DNA from: Mycobacterium cookii
GTDB lineage: Bacteria > Actinomycetota > Actinomycetes > Mycobacteriales > Mycobacteriaceae
Direction of reading: 5' to 3'
Assembly (NCBI RefSeq): GCF_010727945.1
Contig: NZ_AP022569.1
Span: 4,526,001-4,590,000, forward strand
DNA: 64,000 bases
In this document: one piece after another, positions 34,239 through 43,254 of the stretch
Layout of the letters: every line of letters begins with the position of its first letter
Numbering within the stretch: position 1 is the first letter of the stretch
Notes under the pieces: generated by a model
Database searches by the model: none
What the model was told of the DNA's origin: nothing
What the model saw: only the letters and a program-made list of their open reading frames with translations
Translations under genes and position numbers: made by a program

Positions 34239-35914
34239 GATTCCGCCAAGTATCGGTGCACCAGCATGACGGCCATCGATCCCTCACCGACGGCGGCCGC
34301 GACCCGCTTTGCCGACTCCGATCGCACGTCGCCGGCGACGAAGACGCCCGGCACGCTGGTCTCCAGGTGGTGCGGCGGACGGTCCAGCGTCCAGCCACAC
34401 ACGTTGCGCAGGTCCGGTCCGGTGAGGATGAAGCCGTGGTCGTCGCGGGCGAGGACGTCCTTGAGCCACTCGGTGCGCGGCGCGGCGCCGATGAAGATGA
34501 ACATCCGTGCGCAGGTCACGTCGTCGGTCTGCCCGGTCCGGTTGTCGATCAGGGTCAGGCGTTCGAGGTAATCGCTGCCGATGGCGCAGTGCACTTCGGT
34601 GCAGGTGCGGACGGTGATGTTGGGACGTTGCTCGATCTGCTGGATGAGGTAGTGCGACATCGACGCCTCCAGCGACGGCGCCCGCACCACGATCGTCACC
34701 GATTTCGCCTCGCGGGACAGATACATCGCGGCTTGGCCCGCCGAGTTCGCCCCGCCGATCACGTAGACCTCTTCGCCCTCGCATTCCGAGGCGATGGACA
34801 CCGCGGCCCCGTAGTGCACGCCGCGACCTTTCAACGTTTCGCAGCCGTCCGCGGTCAGCTCGTTGTAGGCGACGCCGGTGGCGACGATGATCGCGTGCGC
34901 GTCGATCGAGCCGCCGTCGTCGAAGCGAATCGTGCGTTTCGGTCCGTTGATCTCCAGGGCAGTGGCGGTACGGGCGGTGATGAGTTCCGCGCCGAATTTC
35001 TCCGCTTGTCGGCGCGCCCGTTCGGCCAGCTGGCTGCCGGACACACCGTCGGGAAAGCCCAGATAGTTCTCGATCTTGGAGCTTTGGCCGGCCTGGCCGC
35101 CGGTCGCGGTGGTCTCGATCAACACGGTACGCAGACCTTCGGACGCGCCGTAGACGGCGGCGGCCAGACCCGCGGGGCCGCCGCCGACGACGATCAGGTC
35201 GTAGAAGTCTTGCGACGGCGTCGTCGTCAGGCCCAACGTGTCGGCCAATTCGGCGTCACTGGGCTCGACGAGCGGGTCGCCGTGTTCGGTGACCACGACC
35301 GGGAGCCGCTTGCCGTCCTCACCGGCCGCTTGCAGCAGTTGCTCGCCGACGGGTTCGTCGGAGGCGAACCAGGTGTAGTACAGCCCGTTGCGGGCCAGGA
35401 AGTCGCGGACCTCCCAGGACCGCGCCGACCAGCGGTGGCCGATCACCTTGGTGTGCGGGATCGGCCGCTCGGGTGCGCGCCGCCAGGCGTCGAGCAACTC
35501 GTCGATGACGGGGTAGAGCTTCTCCTCCGGCGGGTCCCAGGGTTTGAGCAGGTAGTGGTCGAGGTCGACGACGTTGATCGCGTCGATCGCGGCGTGGGTG
35601 TCGGCGTAGGCGGTCAGCAACACCCGCTTGGCCGCCGGATACAAGTCCATGGCCGCTTCGAGGAACTCGATGCCGGTCATCTGCGGCATCCGGTAGTCGG
35701 CGACGAGCATCGCGACCGTCTCACCACGCAATTTGAGCTGCCTGAGGGTGTCCAGCGCGTCGGGCCCCGATTCGGCCCGCACAATGCGGTTGGCCTCGCC
35801 GTAATGGCGGCGCAGGTCCCGGGCAACGGCCCGCGACACCGCCGGGTCGTCGTCGACGGTCAGCATCACAGGCTTGCGTTGGGGATCGGGGCTTGTGGGG
35901 CGCGTCATCGGCAT
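34235..35914 (-). CDS. Receiver-fused thioredoxin-reductase-like flavoprotein lacking redox cysteines
   Basis: A 559-residue three-domain fusion. Residues 15-145 form a receiver with D21/D22, phospho-acceptor D73 (VADYRMP) and K124. Residues about 155-235 look like a glutaredoxin/thioredoxin fold without the CxxC (SARSW where Grx has CxxC, then LPVVVTEHGDPL). Residues 238-559 are a TrxR-type flavoprotein with FAD motif GGGPAG (244-249) and NADPH motif GGANSAG (387-393). The TrxR CATC disulfide is absent: the corresponding stretch contains no CxxC. It would transfer electrons to something other than thioredoxin. Start 35914 is chosen over longer in-frame options that have no ribosome-binding site. 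Confidence 0.84.
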   Translation of the reverse strand: MPMTRPTSPDPQRKPVMLTVDDDPAVSRAVARDLRRHYGEANRIVRAESGPDALDTLRQLKLRGETVAMLVADYRMPQMTGIEFLEAAMDLYPAAKRVLLTAYADTHAAIDAINVVDLDHYLLKPWDPPEEKLYPVIDELLDAWRRAPERPIPHTKVIGHRWSARSWEVRDFLARNGLYYTWFASDEPVGEQLLQAAGEDGKRLPVVVTEHGDPLVEPSDAELADTLGLTTTPSQDFYDLIVVGGGPAGLAAAVYGASEGLRTVLIETTATGGQAGQSSKIENYLGFPDGVSGSQLAERARRQAEKFGAELITARTATALEINGPKRTIRFDDGGSIDAHAIIVATGVAYNELTADGCETLKGRGVHYGAAVSIASECEGEEVYVIGGANSAGQAAMYLSREAKSVTIVVRAPSLEASMSHYLIQQIEQRPNITVRTCTEVHCAIGSDYLERLTLIDNRTGQTDDVTCARMFIFIGAAPRTEWLKDVLARDDHGFILTGPDLRNVCGWTLDRPPHHLETSVPGVFVAGDVRSESAKRVAAAVGEGSMAVMLVHRYLAES

Positions 35915-35983
35915 CAAGTATGCGCCTGTCAGAGGCCGCATGTGAGGTTGACGGTGGCCGGTCTCATTCCGCCGACAGCGATT

Positions 35984-36011
35984 TTGGTCAGCAGGAAACA
36001 CCAGGTATCGT
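35984..36011 (+). promoter_or_regulatory. Candidate promoter of the infA operon
   Basis: TTGGTC at 35984-35989 and TATCGT at 36006-36011, separated by 16 bases, read toward infA. They match the SigA pattern only loosely. The transcript would have a leader of about 140 bases. Confidence 0.35.
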
Positions 36012-36159
36012 GGAGCAACGGCGCTTCATGCGCTGACTTTCAGTGTGCCCAGTCTTCGGAATTTCCTGTCGCCGGTTCACGTTGCAAAGCCGGCGAATGC
36101 TGCACCGATCTGGGCGAAGAAGCGAAACGAAACCAAAGACGAGGATCTGAAGACAAGTT

Positions 36160-36381
36160 ATGGCCAAGAAGGACGGCGCCATTGAGGTCGAGGGCCGCGT
36201 AGTCGAGCCACTGCCCAATGCGATGTTTCGCATTGAGCTGGAAAACGGCCACAAGGTGCTTGCCCACATCAGCGGGAAGATGCGGCAGCACTACATCCGC
36301 ATCCTGCCCGAGGACCGGGTGGTAGTGGAGTTGTCTCCCTACGACCTGACCCGGGGCCGCATCGTGTACCGCTACAAGTAA
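36160..36381 (+). CDS. infA: Translation initiation factor IF-1
   Basis: A 73-residue single OB-fold protein that binds the 30S A site during initiation. It starts [20 protein letters not shown] and carries [19 protein letters not shown], both invariant. Full family length. It begins the operon infA-rpmJ-rpsM-rpsK-rpsD-rpoA-rplQ, as in other actinobacteria, and matches Rv3462c. Confidence 0.97.
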   Translation: MAKKDGAIEVEGRVVEPLPNAMFRIELENGHKVLAHISGKMRQHYIRILPEDRVVVELSPYDLTRGRIVYRYK

Positions 36382-36435
36382 CCAACCGCCCGAACAAACG
36401 ACATCGACGAGAAGACAGAACAGGATCGAACAGCC

Positions 36436-36549
36436 GTGAAGGTCAACCCGAGCGTCAAGCCGATCTGCGACAAATGCAGGGTGATCCGTCGGCATGGGCG
36501 GGTCATGGTGATCTGCTCTGATCCGCGCCACAAGCAGCGTCAGGGCTAG
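36436..36549 (+). CDS. rpmJ: 50S ribosomal protein L36 (zinc-binding form)
   Basis: A 37-residue protein starting at GTG 36436. The four ligands of the zinc-binding form are visible: C-D-K-C, then C and H in ICSDPRHK. The zinc-binding form is replaced by a cysteine-free paralogue in zinc-starved mycobacteria. It lies 54 bases after infA, and a MIRU-type palindrome lies between it and rpsM. Confidence 0.96.
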
Positions 36550-36567
36550 CCGATACCCCAGCTGCCG

Positions 36568-36612
36568 TCCGGCGACGATGCAGGCCGTGAAGCGGCCTGA
36601 GGAGAAGCCGGA
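36568..36612. repeat. Isolated MIRU-like palindromic element
   Basis: An imperfect inverted repeat: outer arms TCCGGC (36568-36573) and GCCGGA (36607-36612), inner arms CAGGCCG (36581-36587) and CGGCCTG (36593-36599). The CGGCGACGATGCAGG...GAGGAG core relates it to the tandem units at 6990-7292. It sits in the infA-rpmJ to rpsM spacer, so it would be transcribed and could act as an mRNA processing or attenuation structure. Confidence 0.7.
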
Positions 36613-36796
36613 CAATCAGGTAAGCGCATACAACTGAATGCAGACCTCCCAGCACCACTGAACGACTTGCATCTTTAGAGATGGGGCAGTTCAGCCTCGT
36701 CCGGAACGGAGGCCGGACCCCGGGAGCCCGGAGTTGTTTTCTGGGCCAGGGAACGGGCTGGGAATTAGACCTCCGCATAGAGAAGGAATGCCACCC

Positions 36797-37171
36797 ATGG
36801 CTCGACTAGTGGGCGTCGACCTCCCGCGCGACAAGCGCATGGAGGTCGCGTTGACGTACATCTACGGCGTCGGCCGTACCCGCTCCAACGAAATCCTGGC
36901 CGCTACCGGGATCGACAAAGATCTGCGCACCAAGGACCTCACCGACGATCAGGTGACCCATCTGCGCGACTACATCGAAGCGAACTTGAAGGTCGAGGGT
37001 GACCTGCGCCGTGAGGTGCAGGCCGACATCCGCCGCAAGATCGAGATCGGCTGCTACCAGGGGCTCCGGCACCGCCGCGGCCTGCCGGTGCGCGGTCAGC
37101 GCACCAAGACCAACGCGCGCACCCGCAAGGGCCCGAAGCGCACCATCGCCGGCAAGAAGAAGGCCAGGTAA
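36797..37171 (+). CDS. rpsM: 30S ribosomal protein S13
   Basis: A 124-residue protein. It begins [20 protein letters not shown] and contains the family [12 protein letters not shown] and the basic tail ending [11 protein letters not shown]. The start 36797 follows GAAGGAATG. It joins head-of-30S assembly and contacts the P-site tRNA. It is separated from rpmJ by about 250 bases containing a MIRU-like element. Confidence 0.97.
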   Translation: MARLVGVDLPRDKRMEVALTYIYGVGRTRSNEILAATGIDKDLRTKDLTDDQVTHLRDYIEANLKVEGDLRREVQADIRRKIEIGCYQGLRHRRGLPVRGQRTKTNARTRKGPKRTIAGKKKAR

Positions 37172-37174
37172 GTC

Positions 37175-37594
37175 ATGCCCCCAGCAAAGAAGGCAGCCGC
37201 CTCGGCGCCCAAGAAGGGTCAGAAGACCCGGCGGCGGGAAAAGAAGAACGTCCCGCACGGCGCCGCTCACATCAAGAGCACGTTCAACAACACTATCGTG
37301 ACGATCACCGACCTGCAGGGCAATGTCATCGCCTGGGCGTCCTCGGGTCACGTCGGCTTCAAGGGGTCGCGTAAGTCGACGCCGTTCGCCGCGCAGTTGG
37401 CCGCCGAAAACGCCGCCCGCAAGGCGCAGGAACACGGCGTCAAGAAGGTCGACGTGTTCGTGAAGGGCCCGGGCTCGGGCCGCGAGACCGCGATCCGGTC
37501 GCTGCAGGCCGCCGGCCTGGAGGTCGGCGCGATCTCTGACGTCACCCCCCAGCCGCACAACGGCTGCCGCCCGCCGAAGCGCAGAAGGGTCTAG
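37175..37594 (+). CDS. rpsK: 30S ribosomal protein S11
   Basis: A 139-residue protein beginning three bases after the rpsM stop. It has a mycobacterial basic N-terminal extension ([13 protein letters not shown]) and the conserved [16 protein letters not shown] and the [22 protein letters not shown] terminus (split by family spacing). It lines the platform of the 30S subunit. Confidence 0.97.
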   Translation: MPPAKKAAASAPKKGQKTRRREKKNVPHGAAHIKSTFNNTIVTITDLQGNVIAWASSGHVGFKGSRKSTPFAAQLAAENAARKAQEHGVKKVDVFVKGPGSGRETAIRSLQAAGLEVGAISDVTPQPHNGCRPPKRRRV

Positions 37595-37604
37595 GTAAGA
37601 AGAA

Positions 37605-38210
37605 ATGGCTCGTTACACCGGACCCGTCACCCGCAAGTCGCGCCGCCTCGGCGTTGACCTGGTCGGCGGAGATCAGTCCTTCGAGAAGCGCCCCTACCCG
37701 CCCGGTCAGCACGGCCGCGCGCGGATCAAGGAGAGCGAATACCGCCAGCAGCTGCAGGAGAAGCAGAAGGCCCGCTTCACCTACGGCGTCATGGAGAAGC
37801 AGTTCCGCCGCTACTACGCGGAGGCCGCGAGCCGTCCCGGCAAGACCGGTGACGAGCTGCTGCAGATCCTGGAGAGCCGGCTGGACAACGTCGTGTACCG
37901 CGCCGGGATCGCCCGCACCCGCCGCATGGCCCGCCAGCTGGTCAGCCACGGTCACTTCACCGTCAACGGCGTGAAGGTGACCATCCCCAGTTACCGGGTG
38001 TCGCAGTACGACATCATCGACATCAAGGGCAGGTCGCTGAACACCGTGCCGTTCCAGATCGCTCGCGAGACCGCCGGCGACCGTCCGATCCCCAGCTGGA
38101 TTCAGGTGGTCGGCGAGCAGCAGCGCATCCTGGTCCACCAACTGCCGGAGCGCGCGCAGATCGACGTGCCGCTCAGCGAGCAGCTGATCGTCGAGTACTA
38201 CTCGAAGTAA
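37605..38210 (+). CDS. rpsD: 30S ribosomal protein S4
   Basis: A 201-residue protein. It starts MARYTGPVTRKSRRLGVDLVG and contains the S4 RNA-binding domain (RLDNVVYRAGIARTRRMARQ, then LVSHGHFTVNG). It nucleates 30S assembly and in many bacteria represses its own operon. GAAGAA precedes the start. It matches Rv3458c. Confidence 0.97.
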   Translation: MARYTGPVTRKSRRLGVDLVGGDQSFEKRPYPPGQHGRARIKESEYRQQLQEKQKARFTYGVMEKQFRRYYAEAASRPGKTGDELLQILESRLDNVVYRAGIARTRRMARQLVSHGHFTVNGVKVTIPSYRVSQYDIIDIKGRSLNTVPFQIARETAGDRPIPSWIQVVGEQQRILVHQLPERAQIDVPLSEQLIVEYYSK

Positions 38211-38280
38211 TTCTGGCGCCGCATCCGCGACGGCCAGAAACCCAACCGGCATCAAATAGTGGGTGCCGAGAAGGAGATAG

Positions 38281-39336
<1,056 letters not shown>

Positions 39337-39393
39337 CACATCCGTCCCGGTCCTACCTGATACGGGGATCGGCCCCATTGAGGAGAAGTCGCA

Positions 39394-39975
39394 ATGCCCA
39401 AGCCCACCAAGGGTCCCCGTCTCGGCGGGTCGTCGTCGCACCAGAAGGCGATCCTCGCCAACCTGGCGACGGCGCTGTTCGAGCACGGCCGGATCAAGAC
39501 CACCGAAACCAAGGCCCGGGCATTGCGTCCCTACGCGGAGAAGCTGATCACCCACGCCAAGAAGGGCACGCTGCACAACCGGCGTGAGGTGCTCAAGAAG
39601 ATCCGCGACAAGGACATCGTGCACAGCCTGTTCGCCGAGATCGGGCCGCACTTCTCCGACCGCAATGGCGGCTACACCCGCATCATCAAGGTCGAGAACC
39701 GCAAGGGCGACAACGCTCCGATGGCGGTCATCGAGCTGGTGCGGGAGAAGACGGTGACCTCCGAAGCCGATCGCGCACGCCGCGTCGGAGCCTCGAAGGC
39801 CGCCGCCAAGGCCCCGGCCGCCAAGCCGAAGGCCGCCGAGTCAGAAGCTGCTGAGCCCGACGCCGTCGAGCCGGAAGCCGTCGAGCCGGAAGCCGTGGAG
39901 CCCGAAGCCGTCGAAGAGACCGCGGATGAGGCCACCGCGACCGAGGCGGAAGCCGAGGACAAGGACGCTGACTAG
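39394..39975 (+). CDS. rplQ: 50S ribosomal protein L17 with repetitive acidic tail
   Basis: A 193-residue protein. The canonical L17 core ([21 protein letters not shown] to about residue 120) is followed by a non-conserved Ala/Glu/Pro tail built on near-perfect [16 protein letters not shown] repeats, from residue 138 on. Mycobacterial L17 proteins are known to have long variable tails. The tail is a likely source of indel variation between strains. It is the last ribosomal gene before truA. Confidence 0.96.
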   Translation: MPKPTKGPRLGGSSSHQKAILANLATALFEHGRIKTTETKARALRPYAEKLITHAKKGTLHNRREVLKKIRDKDIVHSLFAEIGPHFSDRNGGYTRIIKVENRKGDNAPMAVIELVREKTVTSEADRARRVGASKAAAKAPAAKPKAAESEAAEPDAVEPEAVEPEAVEPEAVEETADEATATEAEAEDKDAD

Positions 39976-39985
39976 CGATTCATCG

Positions 39986-40858
39986 TTGAACGACACACCC
40001 GCCATCGACACCGATGGCGGGTGTGTTCGTCTACGGCTCGATATCGCTTATGACGGAACGGATTTCGCGGGCTGGGCAGCGCAGTCAGGCCAGCGCACCG
40101 TCGCCGGTCTGCTGGACGAGACGCTCTCGACGGTGTTCCGGACACCGGTGCGGCTGTGGGCGGCCGGTCGCACGGACACCGGCGTGCATGCGACCGGGCA
40201 GGTGGCCCACGTCGATATTCCCGTCGACGCGCTGCCCCATGCGTATCCGCGGTCGCCGCGGCCGAATCAGGCCGAGTTCGTGCCGCTGGTGCGGCGGTTG
40301 GGCCGGTTGCTGCCCGCTGACGTGAAGGTTCGCCGGATCGCGCGTGCGCCAGCGGGTTTCGATGCGCGGTTCTCGGCCTTGCGCCGTCACTACGTGTACC
40401 GGATGTCGACGGCGGACTACGGAGTGGAGCCGCATCAGGCCCGCTACGTCACCGGCTGGCCGCGCCCGCTGGACGTGGACGCCATGGCGGCGGCGTCATA
40501 CAACCTGTTGGGGCTCAACGACTTTGCGGCGTTCTGCCGTCAGCGCGAAGGGGCGACCACCATCCGCGACCTGCAGCGCTTCGACTGGGAGCAGGACGGC
40601 GATCTGATCACCGCCTACGTCACCGCCGACGCGTTCTGCTGGTCGATGGTGCGCTCGCTGGTCGGCGCGGTGCTGGCCGTCGGAGAGCATCGGCGCAGCG
40701 TGGATTGGTGCTGCGAGTTGCTCACCGCGACGGGTCGGTCCAGCGACTTCGCCGCCGCGCCCGCGCGTGGTCTGACACTGGTCGGCGTGGATTACCCGCC
40801 GGACAGCGAGTTGCAGGCCCGGACGTTGATCACCCGCGACCTGCGCACCCGGGATTAG
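39986..40858 (+). CDS. truA: tRNA pseudouridine(38-40) synthase
   Basis: A 290-residue enzyme that isomerises U38-U40 in the anticodon arm. The catalytic Asp is in [15 protein letters not shown], and [15 protein letters not shown] and [13 protein letters not shown] flank it. The TTG 39986 is the only in-frame start candidate before the conserved core, and it has no clear ribosome-binding site. A perfect 15-bp hairpin lies within its first 14 codons. The stop overlaps that of the convergent cutinase gene. Confidence 0.92.
   Translation: MNDTPAIDTDGGCVRLRLDIAYDGTDFAGWAAQSGQRTVAGLLDETLSTVFRTPVRLWAAGRTDTGVHATGQVAHVDIPVDALPHAYPRSPRPNQAEFVPLVRRLGRLLPADVKVRRIARAPAGFDARFSALRRHYVYRMSTADYGVEPHQARYVTGWPRPLDVDAMAAASYNLLGLNDFAAFCRQREGATTIRDLQRFDWEQDGDLITAYVTADAFCWSMVRSLVGAVLAVGEHRRSVDWCCELLTATGRSSDFAAAPARGLTLVGVDYPPDSELQARTLITRDLRTRD
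39993..40026. promoter_or_regulatory. Perfect hairpin between rplQ and truA
   Basis: ACACACCCGCCATCG (39993-40007), a four-base ACAC loop, then the exact complement at 40012-40026. It would fold as a terminator or attenuator of the ribosomal operon, but it lies inside the only possible truA reading frame start. Confidence 0.8.
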
Positions 40859-41523
40859 AGCTTGGCCGCCACGAAATTGGCGGCCTTGTTGATCAGGCCC
40901 GAGTCGACGTATGACGGCTGCAGATGGGCAGCCCATTGCAAATTCTGGAAGCTTCTGGTGCAGATCGGGTCGTTGGCGGCGCACAGGTCGATGGTCTTAC
41001 CGGCGAAGGCCGGACTGAAATTGGTGGCCGGGCCGAGCACCCGTTGGGTGCCGTTGCCGAACAACGCGACGGCGGCGACGTGGTCATCCACCGACGGCGG
41101 CAGCGGATTCATGAAGCCGAACCCGGGTCTGTTCACGCCGACCACGACGTCGGCCGCCGCGGCGCCCAGTGAGTAACCGCCCAGCACCAACTTGGTGTTC
41201 GGGCAGCTTGCCGCCATCGACTGCGCATGCGCGCTCATGTCGTTGGCGGCGATATCGATCTCGGTGTTGGCGGGGTAGTTGACCCCGTACGAGCCGACGG
41301 TCATCCGCGGCACCTTCGCCCGCAGCGCGTCGATGAAGGACTGGCCGATCAGGCCGACGCCGGGTGGTTCTTCGCGGCCCCGCGCGAAGGTGACTTCGGC
41401 GTCCGGACAGGCGGCGGAAGCCACCGGAAGCATCGCCGACGGGATCGGCGCCAGGGCAGATGCGCTCAGCAAACCGCCCACCGACAGTGTCGCCGCTGCT
41501 AAGCGGGCCAGGCGAAGTCGCAT
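40855..41523 (-). CDS. Cutinase family secreted hydrolase
   Basis: A 222-residue serine esterase. A signal peptide precedes a conserved [20 protein letters not shown]. The nucleophile is in GGYSLGAA, the Asp is in CAANDPIC and the His is in WAAHLQPS, giving the triad of the cutinase-like family (Culp proteins of M. tuberculosis). These hydrolyse lipid esters at the cell surface. It is the third (most downstream) gene of a three-gene cutinase group, in the position of Rv3452. Confidence 0.9.
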   Translation of the reverse strand: MRLRLARLAAATLSVGGLLSASALAPIPSAMLPVASAACPDAEVTFARGREEPPGVGLIGQSFIDALRAKVPRMTVGSYGVNYPANTEIDIAANDMSAHAQSMAASCPNTKLVLGGYSLGAAAADVVVGVNRPGFGFMNPLPPSVDDHVAAVALFGNGTQRVLGPATNFSPAFAGKTIDLCAANDPICTRSFQNLQWAAHLQPSYVDSGLINKAANFVAAKL

Positions 41524-41592
41524 GAGCAAACGTTAGGGGGTAAAACTATTGGTCCGCTGTGAGCCGTATGAGGGTTCGGCCAGGGAAAACGG

Positions 41593-42258
41593 CTAGCCCA
41601 GCTTGCCGGCGACGAAGTCAGCGGCCTGGTTGACCTCGCCGTCCTGGATGTAGCGCGATCCGGAATGCTGCGGCCAGTTGTCCTGCCAGGTGTGCGGATC
41701 GCCGGGCTTGCAGATCGGGTCGTCGCCGTGGCACATGTCGATGGTCCGGTCGGCGTAGATCGGGTTGAAATTCGTGATCGGCCCGACCCACTGGGTGCCG
41801 TTGCCGAACAGCGCGACCGCGGCGATGTGCGCATCGGCGCCCGGCGGCAGCGGATTGTTGAAGCCGAATGCCGAGATGGGAGCCGCTACCACGACGTCGG
41901 TGACCGCCGCGCCGAGGGAGTAGCCGCCCAGCACGATGCGGGTGTTGGGGCAGCCGTTGATGGTGGACTGGACGTGCGCGCTCATGTCGTTGGCGCCGAC
42001 GTCGATCTCGGTGTCGGCGGGGTAGCGCACCGCGTAGAGGCTGACGTTTTTGTTGACCTTGGACCGCAGCGCGCTGACGAAGGCGTTGCCGACGACGCCG
42101 GCCCCGGGCGATTCCTGTCGTCCCCGGGCGAACACCACCTCGACGTCGGGGCAGGCCGCCGACGCCGTCGGGAGCAGCGACGAGATTGTGGGTGTCAGTG
42201 TCGGCGCGAGCATCGAGCCCGCGGCGAGCAATACGGCGGCGGCCGCGCGCAGCGTCAT
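41593..42258 (-). CDS. Cutinase family secreted hydrolase
   Basis: A 221-residue paralogue. The signal peptide (residues 1-34, ending ASA) is followed by CPDVEVVFARGRQESPGAG. The triad is Ser in GGYSLGAA, Asp in CHGDDPIC, and a C-terminal His in WPQHSGSRY. It is separated by about 70 bases from the downstream cutinase and 48 from the upstream one, so the three may share a transcript. Confidence 0.9.
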   Translation of the reverse strand: MTLRAAAAVLLAAGSMLAPTLTPTISSLLPTASAACPDVEVVFARGRQESPGAGVVGNAFVSALRSKVNKNVSLYAVRYPADTEIDVGANDMSAHVQSTINGCPNTRIVLGGYSLGAAVTDVVVAAPISAFGFNNPLPPGADAHIAAVALFGNGTQWVGPITNFNPIYADRTIDMCHGDDPICKPGDPHTWQDNWPQHSGSRYIQDGEVNQAADFVAGKLG

Positions 42259-42306
42259 GGCCCGATCGTAGAGCTCGGAGCTGAACTCAGTGCAATAAGC
42301 GAGTGA

Positions 42307-43155
42307 TCAGCGAAAGGCGATCGGCTGGGTTTGGTCAACCACGGTCGGGGCCTGCTGACCAGGTCCCGGCAGCGGTCCCGGTCCGGACGCAGGTCCGGGC
42401 GGGACACCCAGGGGACCGGGCAGGACGCCCAGCGGCCCGCCGGGCGCGGTGGGTGCCATCACCGTCAGCAGCCTGGTCTGGACGAAGCTGGCCGCCTGGC
42501 TGGTGTAGACGGGCACGTATCCCTCGGTGTGGCCCTTCCACTCGTTGCCCTGGCCGGCGTGGCAGATCGGGTCTTCGGGGTTGCAGTAGTCGACGGCTTT
42601 GGCGCCGAACATCGCGCTCTGCGCCGCGATGGTGCCGCCGCTGCGGTCCGCCGGGTTGCCGAAGGTGGTGACCGCGATGATGTTGTTCGCGTACTGCGGC
42701 GGCAGCGAGTCGCCCCAGCCGACGCCGCCGATCTGCGTTCCGGTGACGATGTCGACCACCGACGCGCCCTGCGAATAGCCGCCGAGCACCTGCGGGGTGG
42801 CCGGGCACTTGTCGGCCACCTCCTTGATGTGCTTGATCGCGTCCTTCGCGCCGTCGTTGCCGTGCAGCTGCAGCAGGGTGGCCCGGTAGTTCACGCCGTA
42901 GGCGTCGATGTTCTTGCCGGTGTTCTGGCGCAGGCTGGACACCAGGGCGTCGCCCACACGGCCCAACCCGTTCGGCTCGTCGGTGCCGCGGGCGAAGGTC
43001 ACCGCGACGTCCGGGCAGTTGTCGGCCCTGGCTGACGGGACCGCGCTCGGTGCGACGAGCGTTATGCCTGCGGCCAGCAATGCGGCTGCGGTCAAGCTGA
43101 AGCGGCGTGACCAGGCCCGACGGGGGTGGGAACGAGTGTTGCGGCTAATGCTCAC
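42307..43155 (-). CDS. Cutinase family secreted hydrolase with proline-rich tail
   Basis: A 282-residue cutinase. The N-terminal signal (residues 1-43) leads to DNCPDVAVTFARGTDEPNG. The nucleophile is in GGYSQGASV, the Asp in CNPEDPIC and the His in EWKGHTEGY. The last 45 residues are proline/glycine-rich (PLGVLPGPLGVPPGPASGPG), a tail absent in the two neighbouring paralogues and suited to cell-wall anchoring or spacing. Position of Rv3451 (cut3). Confidence 0.9.
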   Translation of the reverse strand: MSISRNTRSHPRRAWSRRFSLTAAALLAAGITLVAPSAVPSARADNCPDVAVTFARGTDEPNGLGRVGDALVSSLRQNTGKNIDAYGVNYRATLLQLHGNDGAKDAIKHIKEVADKCPATPQVLGGYSQGASVVDIVTGTQIGGVGWGDSLPPQYANNIIAVTTFGNPADRSGGTIAAQSAMFGAKAVDYCNPEDPICHAGQGNEWKGHTEGYVPVYTSQAASFVQTRLLTVMAPTAPGGPLGVLPGPLGVPPGPASGPGPLPGPGQQAPTVVDQTQPIAFR

Positions 43156-43254
43156 CAGGCGATTCTAGCGATTTCGGGGCCGTCGGTCATATCTACGGGT
43201 TTCCTGTGGATGAACGACGAAGCGCGACACTGCTTCGACCTACCGTGAAGCCGG

